This document shows, piece by piece, positions 8,760 to 17,289 of a stretch of 64,000 nucleotides of DNA. Position 1 is the stretch's first letter. The number at the start of each line of letters is the position of its first letter. Made by a program: the position numbers and the translations under genes. The stretch is from G963668605 sp963668605 (GTDB lineage: Bacteria > Acidobacteriota > Terriglobia > Bryobacterales > Bryobacteraceae), in NCBI GenBank assembly GCA_963668605.1, contig OY764903.1, forward strand, positions 992,001 through 1,056,000. The letters run 5' to 3'. The notes below the pieces were generated by a model. That model was given only the letters and a program-made list of their open reading frames with translations. It had not been told where the DNA came from and made no database searches.

Positions 8760-9860
8760 TTGACGAAACCAACGATACGAATCGCGTTGATTGGGCAGGG
8801 ATTTATGGGCCGTGCCCATTCCAACGCCTACCATCAGGCGCCGCACTTTTTCGATTTGCCCTACGAACTCGAACGGACAGTGCTCTGTGGGCGCAATCGC
8901 GAATCGCTCAGCCACATGGCCGCCACATGGGGTTGGAGCGAAATAGAGACGGATTGGCGCGTTGTTGTAAGCCGGCCGGACATCGACCTGGTCGATATTG
9001 CCGTCCCCAACGCTCTGCACGCTCCAATTGCGATAGCGGCTGCCGAAGCCGGCAAAATGGTGCTTTGCGAAAAGCCACTGGCGACATCCGCCAGTGAGGG
9101 CGCGCGCATGGCCGAGGCCGTCCGGCGCGTACCTAACATGGTCTGGTTTAATTACCGGCGCGTCCCGGCCGTAGCGTTCTGCCGCTGCCTCATTGATGAA
9201 GGCCGGCTGGGGCAGGTGTTCCATTATCGTGCGACTTACTTACAGCAGTGGGGGAACGACGCGACTCGCAAGCCGGGCTGGAAAACACAGAAGTCTCAGG
9301 CGGGCTCGGGCGTACTGGGCGATCTGCTTTCACACCTGGTGGACACGGCGTTGTGGCTTAATGGCGATATCGAGGAAGTGTCGGCTGCATTGCACACGTT
9401 TTCTCCTGGTCGCGACGTGGACGATGCGGCGCTGCTGCTGGCGCGTTTCAAGAACGGCAGTATTGGTTCATTGGAAGCCACCCGTTACGCCGTCGGTTTC
9501 CGGAATCAGAATACTTTCGAGATCCACGGAGAGCGGGGAATGCTCCGCTTCAACCTAGAGGACATGAATAGTCTGGAGTATTTCGACGCCACCCTCCCGC
9601 CCAATCTCCAAGGCGCGCGCAAGATTCAGGTGACCGGGCCGCAACATCCATACGCGGAGAATTTCTGGAAACCGGGCCACACGATCGGTTACGAACACAC
9701 GTTCATCGCCACCATCGCGGACTTTCTCCAGGCGGTCGCGCGAGGCGACACGCCGCGTCCGAACTTCGATGACGCACAACGGACGCAACTCGTGCTCGAC
9801 GCGGTGGAGCGCTCGGCGCGTTCGCGGGGATGGCAAGCGGTCGATGATAGTATGGCGTGA
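8760..9860 (+). CDS. Gfo/Idh/MocA-family oxidoreductase, cytoplasmic
   Basis: 366 residues from a TTG start preceded by AAGGA. No export signal is present. RIALIGQGFMGRAHSNAYH is the dinucleotide-binding segment; VLCEKPLATS holds the catalytic Lys; the body continues with GVLGDLLSHLVDTALWLNG, including the conserved active-site His and Asp. Inositol 2-dehydrogenase and similar sugar dehydrogenases share this layout. It lies between a LacD aldolase and OtnC-like/OtnK genes, so it may supply the keto acid that OtnK phosphorylates, replacing the usual LtnD-type dehydrogenase. That role is an inference from position. Confidence 0.88.
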   Translation: MTKPTIRIALIGQGFMGRAHSNAYHQAPHFFDLPYELERTVLCGRNRESLSHMAATWGWSEIETDWRVVVSRPDIDLVDIAVPNALHAPIAIAAAEAGKMVLCEKPLATSASEGARMAEAVRRVPNMVWFNYRRVPAVAFCRCLIDEGRLGQVFHYRATYLQQWGNDATRKPGWKTQKSQAGSGVLGDLLSHLVDTALWLNGDIEEVSAALHTFSPGRDVDDAALLLARFKNGSIGSLEATRYAVGFRNQNTFEIHGERGMLRFNLEDMNSLEYFDATLPPNLQGARKIQVTGPQHPYAENFWKPGHTIGYEHTFIATIADFLQAVARGDTPRPNFDDAQRTQLVLDAVERSARSRGWQAVDDSMA

Positions 9861-9882
9861 TGTCTACTGACGGAGACTGAGA

Positions 9883-10482
9883 GTGAATCCGCTCAATCGT
9901 TTGAAAATCGAGGAATTAGTCGCTACTGCGCGCTCGCTGTTTGAACGCGGATACAGTTTTGGCACGGCGGGGAATATCAGCATCCGGGCCGGCGAAATGC
10001 TTTTCGTAACGCCGACAGGTTCCTCTCTGGGAAGCCTGACGCCGGACGCCGTCGCCCAGGTGGACCTCTCTGGCAATATCGTGGGGGAAAACAGGCCGAG
10101 TAAAGAGGTGCATTTCCATTTGGCCATTTACCGCGCGCGGCCGCTGAGCACGGCGGTCGTGCACTTGCACTCTACCCATGCGACGGCCCTGGCATGCCTG
10201 CGCGCTCTCGATATGGACGATGCGTTGCCGGTTCTGACTCCCTATTACGCCATGCGGGTGCCAAAGCTGCCGGTGGCGCCGTACTTTCCGCCGGGCGATC
10301 TGGGACTCGCCCCCGCAGTGGCAGCGTTGGCCAATAGTACGCCGGCCTTCCTGCTACGCAACCACGGATCAGTTGCGGTTGGCAATACGCTCGCCGAGGC
10401 GGCCGCCCTGGCTGAAGAAATCGAGGAAGCGGCGAGGTTATTTTTTTCTGGTGGGCGATCGTTGCCAACCGCTGTCAACTGA
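9883..10482 (+). CDS. Class II aldolase/adducin-family protein, OtnC-like decarboxylase
   Basis: 199 residues from a GTG with GGAG upstream. GYSFGTAGNISIRAGEMLFVTPTGS is the phosphate and substrate loop split here by its family pattern (GTAGNIS, TPTGSSLG); KEVHFHLAIYRARP supplies the general-base Glu; VVHLHSTHATAL and a later NHGS supply the zinc-binding His residues. OtnC decarboxylates 3-oxo-tetronate 4-phosphate to a ketose phosphate. The next gene is the matching kinase OtnK, the standard partner, which makes this assignment better than L-fuculose phosphate aldolase. Confidence 0.85.
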   Translation: MNPLNRLKIEELVATARSLFERGYSFGTAGNISIRAGEMLFVTPTGSSLGSLTPDAVAQVDLSGNIVGENRPSKEVHFHLAIYRARPLSTAVVHLHSTHATALACLRALDMDDALPVLTPYYAMRVPKLPVAPYFPPGDLGLAPAVAALANSTPAFLLRNHGSVAVGNTLAEAAALAEEIEEAARLFFSGGRSLPTAVN

Positions 10483-10524
10483 ACAAGTCCTGCAATTGCG
10501 GCGGAAATCTCGTTAGAGCGTAAA

Positions 10525-11850
10525 ATGGCGATCATTTTTGGAGCAGTTGCCGACGACGACACCGGCGCAACGGACCTCGCCGGCATGCTTGCCGGACAGG
10601 GCTTGCGCTCTATCCTGGCGATAGATCTCCCCAGCCGCGAGCTACTGGCCGAGTGGGCGGCAGACTGCGACGCGGTAATCCTGGGAGTAGGCTCTCGCGC
10701 TGCAAGCCCGGCGGTCGCCTACGCACGCATGCGGGAGGGTGTCCGGCTTCTTGATGGCCTCCACCCCAGCGTTCTCCAGATCAAGTATTGCAGCACGTTC
10801 GATTCCACGGCCGAGGGGAACATCGGGCAGTCCATCGACGCGGCCATGGATGAGCTGGGCGAATCTTTTACGGTTGCGTTACCGGCTCTGCCAGTCAATG
10901 GCCGGACGACTTACATGGGTTACCACTTCGTCCATCAGAGGCTGCTTTCCGATTCGCCGATGCGCCACCATCCGCTGACGCCGATGACTGATCCCGATCT
11001 TGTTGCGCATCTGCAAAGCCAAACCCGGCGCAAAGTCGGCTTGGCGCCGCATTCGATTGTGAGCCAGGGCTCGGAACGCTTGCGCGATCACTTGAATGCT
11101 CTGCGCCAAACCGGTGAGAGCATTGCCGTAATCGATTGCACAAGCGATGCCGATCTGTCCATCATTGGCGAAGCGATTTTGGACCTGCGCCTGATAACCG
11201 GAAGCTCGGCGCCCGCGATGGTTTTACCCTCTGCCTGGAAGCGCAAAGGATGGTGGGAACCCGCAGCGGGGGCTTCCCTCCTGCCGGCCCGGTGCTCAAG
11301 AGGGCGCGGATTCCTGATCGTAGCGGGAAGCTGTTCGCAGGCAACATTACGTCAGAACGAGTCGCTTGTGGCCAGTGGCGTTCGGGCCATTCAGTTGGAT
11401 GCGGTGGATCTGGCCTCCAATGAGTGCCTGGAGTCCGCCATAATCTCCGAAGCCGCTGGCGAATTGGCGCAAGGCCGACCTTGCCTGCTCAGAACGGCAA
11501 CCACTCCCGAGGATGTGGATCGGGTTCATCAGTGGGCCCGTGCGACGGGTCACACCCAAACCGAGGCCGGGTGCCGGATCGCGGAGCGGCTGGCAACTTT
11601 AGTGTTCGAGATCATCCAGTGCGGCGCCCCGGAAGGCCTTATAATCGCGGGAGGAGAGACGTCCGGGGCGCTCTGCAGAACGCTGCGAATGGGAGCTTTG
11701 CGCGTCGGAGCAAACATCGAACCGGGTGTTCCGCTATGCCTCTCATTGGGTAAGCCGTCGTTGGCCGTCGTTTTGAAATCCGGCAATTTTGGGAGCGCCG
11801 ATTTTTACCAGAGAGCAATGGCTGCGATTCGCTCCCAGGGCGGGTCGTAA
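10525..11850 (+). CDS. otnK: 3-oxo-tetronate kinase (four-carbon acid sugar kinase family)
   Basis: 441 residues, the usual size. The N-terminal domain begins IIFGAVADDDTGATDLAGML, the acid-sugar binding signature of the DUF1537/OtnK family, followed by KYCSTFDSTAEGNIG. The C-terminal nucleotide-binding domain carries IIAGGETSGALCRTL and LKSGNFGSADFYQRAM. OtnK uses ATP to phosphorylate 3-oxo-tetronates formed from threonate or erythronate. With the preceding decarboxylase it forms a complete two-step module giving a four-minus-one carbon ketose phosphate that enters glycolysis. The dehydrogenase and isomerase must come from the neighbouring Gfo/Idh and TIM-barrel genes. Confidence 0.9.
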   Translation: MAIIFGAVADDDTGATDLAGMLAGQGLRSILAIDLPSRELLAEWAADCDAVILGVGSRAASPAVAYARMREGVRLLDGLHPSVLQIKYCSTFDSTAEGNIGQSIDAAMDELGESFTVALPALPVNGRTTYMGYHFVHQRLLSDSPMRHHPLTPMTDPDLVAHLQSQTRRKVGLAPHSIVSQGSERLRDHLNALRQTGESIAVIDCTSDADLSIIGEAILDLRLITGSSAPAMVLPSAWKRKGWWEPAAGASLLPARCSRGRGFLIVAGSCSQATLRQNESLVASGVRAIQLDAVDLASNECLESAIISEAAGELAQGRPCLLRTATTPEDVDRVHQWARATGHTQTEAGCRIAERLATLVFEIIQCGAPEGLIIAGGETSGALCRTLRMGALRVGANIEPGVPLCLSLGKPSLAVVLKSGNFGSADFYQRAMAAIRSQGGS

Positions 11851-11861
11851 CCGGAATATTT

Positions 11862-12524
11862 ATGCACAAAACCGTCTTTGCTTTTCACACCTGCTTCGCG
11901 TTGGTTGAGCCATTGGGTAAGTTGTTCGCTGAATGTCTGCCTGGCGTCCGGCTCGTGAATCTTGTGGATGACAGCTTGCTGGCCGACGTCCGCGCGGCCG
12001 GATGCTTGACCCCATCCGTTACCCGCCGCTTGATCGGTTATGGCATGCTGGCCCAGTCTGCGGGTGCGGACGCCATCTTCAATTGCTGCTCCTCTGTCGG
12101 TGAGGCGGCCGACCTGTTGAGCCAGGCGATCGACATCCCGGTTGTCAAAATCGACGAGCGGATGGCCGGGAATGCTGTCTGCCACGGCCCGCGCGTGGGG
12201 GTAATTGCAACTTTGGTGACCACGCTTGATCCAACAGAACGGCTGATCGAACGCAAGGCCGGGCAGGCCGGTAAGAAAGTGATCCCTCAGCGTTACCTGG
12301 TCGAGGGTGCGTTTGATGCCCTGGCCGGTGGCGACAGCGCGAAGCATGATCGGATGGTCATGGCGGAAATCCAGCGGGCCGCTTCCGAAAACGATGTTGT
12401 CGTGCTGGCCCAAGGTAGCATGGCGCGCCTGATGCCTGGGCTGTTCGGCAAGCTGACGGTTCCGGTGCTCTGCAGTCCGCGCTTGGGCGTCGAGGCATTG
12501 AAAGAAGTGCTCGCCGGGAGCTAG
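11862..12524 (+). CDS. Asp/Glu/hydantoin racemase-family protein
   Basis: 220 residues. The two catalytic-type cysteines of the aspartate/glutamate racemase fold are present: IFNCCSSVGEAADLL in the first half and VPVLCSPRLGVEALK near the C-terminus. The gene starts 11 bases after otnK and runs straight into the TIM-barrel gene. Racemases in sugar-acid operons sometimes act on hydroxy acids or as isomerases, but I cannot name the substrate. Its place in the operon suggests a role in stereochemical conversion of the four-carbon acid or its phosphate. Confidence 0.75.
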   Translation: MHKTVFAFHTCFALVEPLGKLFAECLPGVRLVNLVDDSLLADVRAAGCLTPSVTRRLIGYGMLAQSAGADAIFNCCSSVGEAADLLSQAIDIPVVKIDERMAGNAVCHGPRVGVIATLVTTLDPTERLIERKAGQAGKKVIPQRYLVEGAFDALAGGDSAKHDRMVMAEIQRAASENDVVVLAQGSMARLMPGLFGKLTVPVLCSPRLGVEALKEVLAGS

Positions 12525-12527
12525 GTG

Positions 12528-13544
12528 ATGGCGAAACTCGGAGTGGACCTCTATAGCCTGCGCTCACAAGGGTGGAGCGCATTCGAGTATCTGGAGTACT
12601 GCGCCGCGCAAGGCGTGGCGGTTGTTCATTTCTCGGAGATCGGCTTTCTCGGGGGCCTGGAAGAAAATCACCTCCGGCAGGTCCGCGCACGAGCGGAAGC
12701 GCTCGGACTGCAGATGGAGATTGGAATGCGATCCATTTGCCCCACGTCAAATTTGTTCGACGCTTCTCAAGGCGCCGCGGAAGCACAACTGTCGCGAATG
12801 ATCCAGGCGGCGCGGATAGCTGGGTCGCCGCTCGTTCGTGCGGTCATGGGGAACAGATACGATCGCAGGGGCAGTGTGCCGATCGGGGTGCACATCGAAA
12901 ACACGGTCCGGGTGCTGCGGGCCGTACGCAGCCGGGCGCGGGATGCAGGCGTCCGCATCGCGATCGAGAACCACGGCGGAGACATGCGCGCCTCAGAATT
13001 GAAGATGTTGATCGAGGAAGCCGGAACGGACTTCGTGGGCGCATGCCTGGACAGCGGGAACCTGCCCATGACATTGGATGTGCCTCTCGCGGCCCTCGAC
13101 ACGCTGGCCCCTTACGTACTAACCAGCCACGTTCGGGATTCCCACATCTGGCGCACGCCGCAGGGCGTGGCCGTCCGGTGGCCGCGGATGGGCGAGGGCA
13201 ACGTGGGCATCCGCGAGTATCTGCGCCGGTACGTCGACCTGTGCCCTGGGAAGACAATTTCGATAGAGATGATTACGATCGAACCGCGTCATTTGAACTG
13301 CCTGGAACCGGAATTCATGGAGGCCTTTCCCGGAGTATCCGACTGCGAGTTGGCGGACTATCTGGCAATGGCGGAACGGGGCCGGGCGCCGTCGCCTGCT
13401 GAGACCCTGGCGGCGGACGAAAGCCCCGCGCGTGAGCGGGCAGATCTAGAGACCTGCATCCGGTTCTGCCGCGAGTTCTGCGAAGACCAGCTCCTCCATT
13501 CAGAAGTGCGCAGGATCGATAGAACTTCTCGCGAAAACCGTTAA
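12528..13544 (+). CDS. Sugar phosphate isomerase/epimerase-family TIM barrel
   Basis: 338 residues from the ATG at 12528, seven bases after GGGAG; a GTG at 12525 is also in frame. LGVDLYSLRSQGWSAFEYLEY opens the barrel; IAIENHGGDM, VGACLDSGNLPM and LTSHVRDSHIW carry the metal-ligand Glu, Asp and His residues. No export signal. The C-terminus (after about residue 285) is longer than in Hyi/OtnI-like isomerases and is rich in Ala, Glu and Arg. It ends the OtnC/OtnK operon and could fill the isomerase role (OtnI) that is otherwise absent. That is an inference. Confidence 0.8.
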   Translation: MAKLGVDLYSLRSQGWSAFEYLEYCAAQGVAVVHFSEIGFLGGLEENHLRQVRARAEALGLQMEIGMRSICPTSNLFDASQGAAEAQLSRMIQAARIAGSPLVRAVMGNRYDRRGSVPIGVHIENTVRVLRAVRSRARDAGVRIAIENHGGDMRASELKMLIEEAGTDFVGACLDSGNLPMTLDVPLAALDTLAPYVLTSHVRDSHIWRTPQGVAVRWPRMGEGNVGIREYLRRYVDLCPGKTISIEMITIEPRHLNCLEPEFMEAFPGVSDCELADYLAMAERGRAPSPAETLAADESPARERADLETCIRFCREFCEDQLLHSEVRRIDRTSRENR

Positions 13545-13547
13545 GCT

Positions 13548-14331
13548 ATGTTCTCTGAGTAACGGCGGCAGAAAATCCTCGAGATTTTGAGGAATGACCA
13601 ATTCGTAACGGTCTCCCACCTCGACGAGTGCTGGATGCGTCGCAGGCCAGTATCCGACGGGACTTGCAATCGATGGAACGAGCGGGGCTGCTGAAGCGCA
13701 CCCATGGCGGCGCTACCGGAAATCAAGCTGCAGCCTTCGAACCGTCGCTGGTCCAAAAGGAGGACCGCTTCAAGAACGAGAAAGCCGCGATCGGGCGATT
13801 GGCCGCTGGACTCATCCGGGAGGGCGAGACGGTCATGCTGGATGCCGGGTCTACAACACTCCAGATTGCCAGGCAATTTCGGCAGAGACACGGTATCACA
13901 GTCGTCAATAACGCAGTCAATATCGCTTGGGAATGGTCGTCGAGCGACGTGGAGGTAACCCTTACCAGGGGGAACGTTACGGAGAAACACGATGGCGCTC
14001 GTGGGGCCGATTGCGAGCGGTGCGCTAGATGGGTTGCACGTGGACAAGTTGTTCCTGGCGGCCACCGGCCTGGACTTGAAACAGGGCATTACCAGTCCCA
14101 ATCTCACCGAGGCTCAGACGAAGAGAGCCATGCTGGACGGCGCACGGGAGGTGATTCAACTGCGTGATCACCGATGCCGGCGCGCCGGGCGCTTTGATTC
14201 AGGCACTGGAAGAGCTTCGAATTACGGTTCTGATCGCCGGGCAAGGGCTGTTGAGCCACCACAAGGGTCGAAGCCGCGATCAAGGAACCTCGCTCCAGAA
14301 AGAACCGGCTCCGCTCCAACCGCTTGCCTGA
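13548..14331 (+). pseudogene. Broken DeoR-family regulator, paralogue of the gene at 420-1223
   Basis: Translation across frames gives MFSE, a TAA where the intact copy has Gln, then RRQKILEILRNDQFVTV. A frame change near 13628 leads to SQASIRRDLQSMERAGLLKR; another near 13985 leads to ALVGPIASGALDGLHVDKLF; a third, with about 20 codons deleted, leads to VITDAGAPGALIQALEEL. Each block aligns with the intact DeoR protein in order. So this is the same regulator with one nonsense change, at least two frameshifts and an internal deletion. It directly follows the Otn operon and was probably its own regulator. Confidence 0.9.
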
Positions 14332-14408
14332 AAGACGGCCACCACGAGGCTTGAGGGAGTGGCGGCAAATTAGAAGCGGGCATGCGTGTCCCATGGAAAG
14401 GAGAACGA

Positions 14409-15052
14409 ATGCGAACGTTCGTATTGTTATAGATAGTGGCTTTGGCGGCATTCGCCGCAGATACTGAAAGGCCGCTCTTCAACGGAAAGAACCTCGACGG
14501 TTGGGCCGTTGTGGGCGCACAGGGCAATCCCGCGTTCACTGTCGACAACGGGATGATCCGAACACAGCCGGGGGCGGAATGCTTTGGTACAGCAGAGAGA
14601 ATATCGGGAACGCGACGTTGCGGGTCGTTTAGATGACCACCCCGGATGGGAATTCTGGGGTCTACATCCGCATCCCTTCCGAACCGCCGGACAAGAGTTT
14701 CGCGCAGCATCACGGCATCGAAGTGCAGATCGACGATCGCGACAACGACTGGCACCGCACGGGCGTGCTTTATTCCACGACCCAGGCCAAAGCGCGGGCA
14801 TCCAAGCGCGCCGGTGAGTGGAATACCATGGATATCACGCTGATGGGACTCCGGACGATCGTGAAGGTCAACGGCGTGCTCGTGACGGACTATGACGGTG
14901 TCTCGCCGGTGCAGGAACGCACGAAGAAGTACGAGCCGGAACGCCGGGCAACGCCGGAATACGGCTACCTTGCGCTCCAGCACCACGACGACAACGCAGT
15001 ATTGTACTTTAGAAAGATCAGCCTCATGAAAATAGTCCGCACGCAAGAATGA
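14409..15052 (+). pseudogene. Broken DUF1080 (3-keto-disaccharide hydrolase) protein
   Basis: The gene begins MRTFVLL and meets TAG at 14430-14432 inside the signal peptide. It continues ADTERPLFNGKNLDGWAVVG, shifts frame near 14575 to MLWYSRENIGNATLRVV, meets a second TAG at 14630-14632, then stays open through NSGVYIRIPSEPP, HGIEVQIDDRDNDWHRTG and LALQHHDDNAVLYFRKI. FNGKNLDGW and the C-terminal YFRKI block are DUF1080 marks. The family includes secreted lyases or hydrolases of 3-keto-glycosides. Three independent lesions make a working product unlikely. Confidence 0.88.
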
Positions 15053-15070
15053 AGGGCTGGCTCTAATCTG

Positions 15071-15970
15071 ATGCCTGTCAGACTCTCCGCATTTCCCAAG
15101 TGCTATCTGGACCGGATAGCAGGATCTCGGACTATGTCCGTGTTCGAATGGATCGAGATGGCGAAACAACTGGATGCCGATGGTCTTGAGATGTACGAAG
15201 GTTTTCTCACCAGCCTCGATGACGCCTACCTGGCCCGGGTGGCTGAGGCTATCCACGGCGCCGGCTTCGCCATGCCGATGCTGTGTTGTTCGCCGGACTT
15301 CACCAATCCCTGTGCGGATGCCCGCAAGCGCGCCGTCGAGCGGGAGATCGAGATGATTCGTGTCACTCGCCGGCTGGGAGGACCGAAGGCCGTCTGCCGG
15401 GTGCTCAGCGGTCAGCGGTATCCCGGGATCGATCGCCAGCAAGGGATTGATTGGGTCGCCGAGGCAATACATTCAGTCCTCCCGGCCGCCCGCGAGTTTG
15501 ACATCGTGCTGGGTCTCGAGAACCACTACAAAGATGGATTCTGGCAGTACCCGGAGTTTGCCCAGAAAATGGATGTCTTCCTGGAGTTACTGGAGGCCAT
15601 TCCGGAAAGTGAGCATTTCGGCGTGCAGTACGATCCGTCCAATTCGATCGTTGCCGGCGACGATCCCGTGGAACTGCTCCGGCGCGTGGCGGATCGAGTG
15701 GTGAGTATGCACGCCAGCGATCGCTATTTAGCGGCAGGCGTTTCGCTCGACGAGTTGCGCCAGAGCGATGGAACTCTCGGCTACTCGCCGCACCTGCTGC
15801 ATGGCGTTACAGGTAGGGGCCTCAACGATTACCATGCGATCTTCCGGATTCTGGCGGAACACGGTTATAAAGGTTGGATCAGCATCGAAGACGGAATGAA
15901 CGGGATGGCGGAGATGGCCGAGTCGCTCGCCTTCCTGCGCCGTATAGCAGCACAGTACTTCCCCAACTAG
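15071..15970 (+). CDS. Sugar phosphate isomerase/epimerase-family TIM barrel
   Basis: 299 residues, no signal peptide. The barrel begins RLSAFPKCYLD; DGLEMYEGFL, IVLGLENHYKDGFW, FGVQYDPSNSIVAGDD, VVSMHASDRYL and GWISIEDGMNGMAEMAES carry the family's metal and substrate residues. The start lies 18 bases after the DUF1080 remnant and the stop is two bases before the next gene, so it is co-transcribed with a Gfo/Idh gene. That pairing recurs in 3-keto-sugar and inositol-type pathways. It stays intact although the two genes upstream have decayed, so it is probably still used. Confidence 0.85.
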   Translation: MPVRLSAFPKCYLDRIAGSRTMSVFEWIEMAKQLDADGLEMYEGFLTSLDDAYLARVAEAIHGAGFAMPMLCCSPDFTNPCADARKRAVEREIEMIRVTRRLGGPKAVCRVLSGQRYPGIDRQQGIDWVAEAIHSVLPAAREFDIVLGLENHYKDGFWQYPEFAQKMDVFLELLEAIPESEHFGVQYDPSNSIVAGDDPVELLRRVADRVVSMHASDRYLAAGVSLDELRQSDGTLGYSPHLLHGVTGRGLNDYHAIFRILAEHGYKGWISIEDGMNGMAEMAESLAFLRRIAAQYFPN

Positions 15971-15972
15971 AC

Positions 15973-17070
15973 ATGTCTAGGAAAGTCAGAACCGCCATCA
16001 TTGGGTGCGGCAAAGTGGCTCGCCTCCACGCTGCCCCGCTGGCCAAGCTCAGCGAATCGGACTTCGTTGCCGTATGCGATACCGATTCGGTCAGCGCCGA
16101 TAAATTCGCTGCTACGTGTGGAGTGAGAGCATTTACGGATGTGCGCCGGATGATTTCCGAGGCCGGCGTCCAGGCGGTCGTTGTCTGTACGCCGCATCCG
16201 GCACACGCGCAGCCAGCCGTTCTCGCAGCCGAGATGGGAGTACATGTCCTGGTTGAAAAGCCGCTGGCGGCCAATCTTCGCGATTGCGACCGGATGATCG
16301 ACGCCGCAGTGCGGCATCGAGTCAGACTCGGCGTCGTCAGCCAGCGCCGGTTCTTCGAGCCCGTTGTGCGGATGAAGGAAGCCATCGCCGCCGGCAAGAT
16401 TGGTGCTCCAATTCTCGGCTCGGTGGTAATGCTGAGTTGGCGGGACGAAAAATACTACCAGTCGGACCCTTGGCGGGGAAAGTGGGCAACCGAAGGCGGC
16501 GGCGTACTGATCAACCAGGCTCCGCATCATCTCGACATTCTGCAATGGCTGATGGGTCCCATTGACGAGCTCACGGGATATGCCGAGAATCTGAACCATC
16601 CTTATCTCGAGGTTGAGGATACCGCCGTTGCGATGCTTCGTTTTCGTAACGGCGGGCTGGGCTCGATCCTGGTCAGCGTAAGCCAAAAGCCGGGAATCTA
16701 TACTAAGATTCACGTGCACGGAGCCAACGGCGGATCGGTGGGCGCGCAGACGGATAGCGGCGCCACGTTCATCGCGGGGATGTCCGAAGCGACCGCACCG
16801 CCCATCAACGATCTGTGGACCGTCCCCGGAGAAGAGGAGATGCTGACAAACTTCCAGGAACGAGATGCGGCCGCATTCCGCCAAGCCGATTCGAGCGACT
16901 ACTACCACATGCTACAGGATCGCGATTTTCTCCAAGCTGTTCTGACGGACCGCGAACCTCTCGTGACCGGCGTGGAGGGGCGAAAGGTGGTCGAGATCAT
17001 CGCGGCGATCTATCGCTCCCAGAAAGATAGGATGCCGGTCAAGTTTCCGCTGGCATCGCCAGGAGAATAA
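15973..17070 (+). CDS. Gfo/Idh/MocA-family oxidoreductase, cytoplasmic
   Basis: 365 residues from the ATG at 15973, two bases after the stop of the TIM-barrel gene; an upstream extension of the frame to 15874 is not used because it overlaps that gene entirely. TAIIGCGKVARLHAAPL is the nucleotide-binding segment, HVLVEKPLAANL holds the catalytic Lys, and GGGVLINQAPHHLDILQWLMG is the conserved active-site helix with His-His-X-X-Asp. No export signal. It is the third Gfo/Idh gene in 16 kb, each beside a TIM-barrel isomerase or an Otn-type gene. Confidence 0.9.
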   Translation: MSRKVRTAIIGCGKVARLHAAPLAKLSESDFVAVCDTDSVSADKFAATCGVRAFTDVRRMISEAGVQAVVVCTPHPAHAQPAVLAAEMGVHVLVEKPLAANLRDCDRMIDAAVRHRVRLGVVSQRRFFEPVVRMKEAIAAGKIGAPILGSVVMLSWRDEKYYQSDPWRGKWATEGGGVLINQAPHHLDILQWLMGPIDELTGYAENLNHPYLEVEDTAVAMLRFRNGGLGSILVSVSQKPGIYTKIHVHGANGGSVGAQTDSGATFIAGMSEATAPPINDLWTVPGEEEMLTNFQERDAAAFRQADSSDYYHMLQDRDFLQAVLTDREPLVTGVEGRKVVEIIAAIYRSQKDRMPVKFPLASPGE

Positions 17071-17139
17071 GACGAAGCCGATTCTGCTCTCGATGGAGTC
17101 CGCATCGAGATGTATCCTTGAGAGTTGACCGGTTACCTT

Positions 17140-17289
17140 ATGCCCAACGCTGAACTTACCCGCCGCAGTTTTCTTGGAGCGCTCACCGCCGGAGTTGCAG
17201 CCGGAGCCACCCGTCGCTCGAACATTGTGTTGATCTTCGCGGACGACATGGGGTTTTCCGATATAGGGTGTTGCGGGGCGAATTCATAA
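17140..17289 (+). pseudogene. Sulfatase truncated after the N-terminus
   Basis: A 49-residue frame starts with a Tat-type signal (LTRRSFLGALTAGVAAG) and runs through NIVLIFADDMGFSDIG, the sulfatase metal strand, then stops at TAA right after CCGANS. Normal sulfatases have about 450 further residues; the following 600 bases show none. The gene was cut by a deletion or insertion at about 17285. It follows the Gfo/Idh gene by 69 bases, so the region once had a sulfatase in the same operon. Confidence 0.85.

Noticed and set aside
14222..15472. 416-codon leftward open frame
   Set aside because: It runs antisense through the DeoR and DUF1080 remnants and the TIM-barrel gene, is His/Arg/Pro-rich and has no family motif; the rightward products are recognisable.
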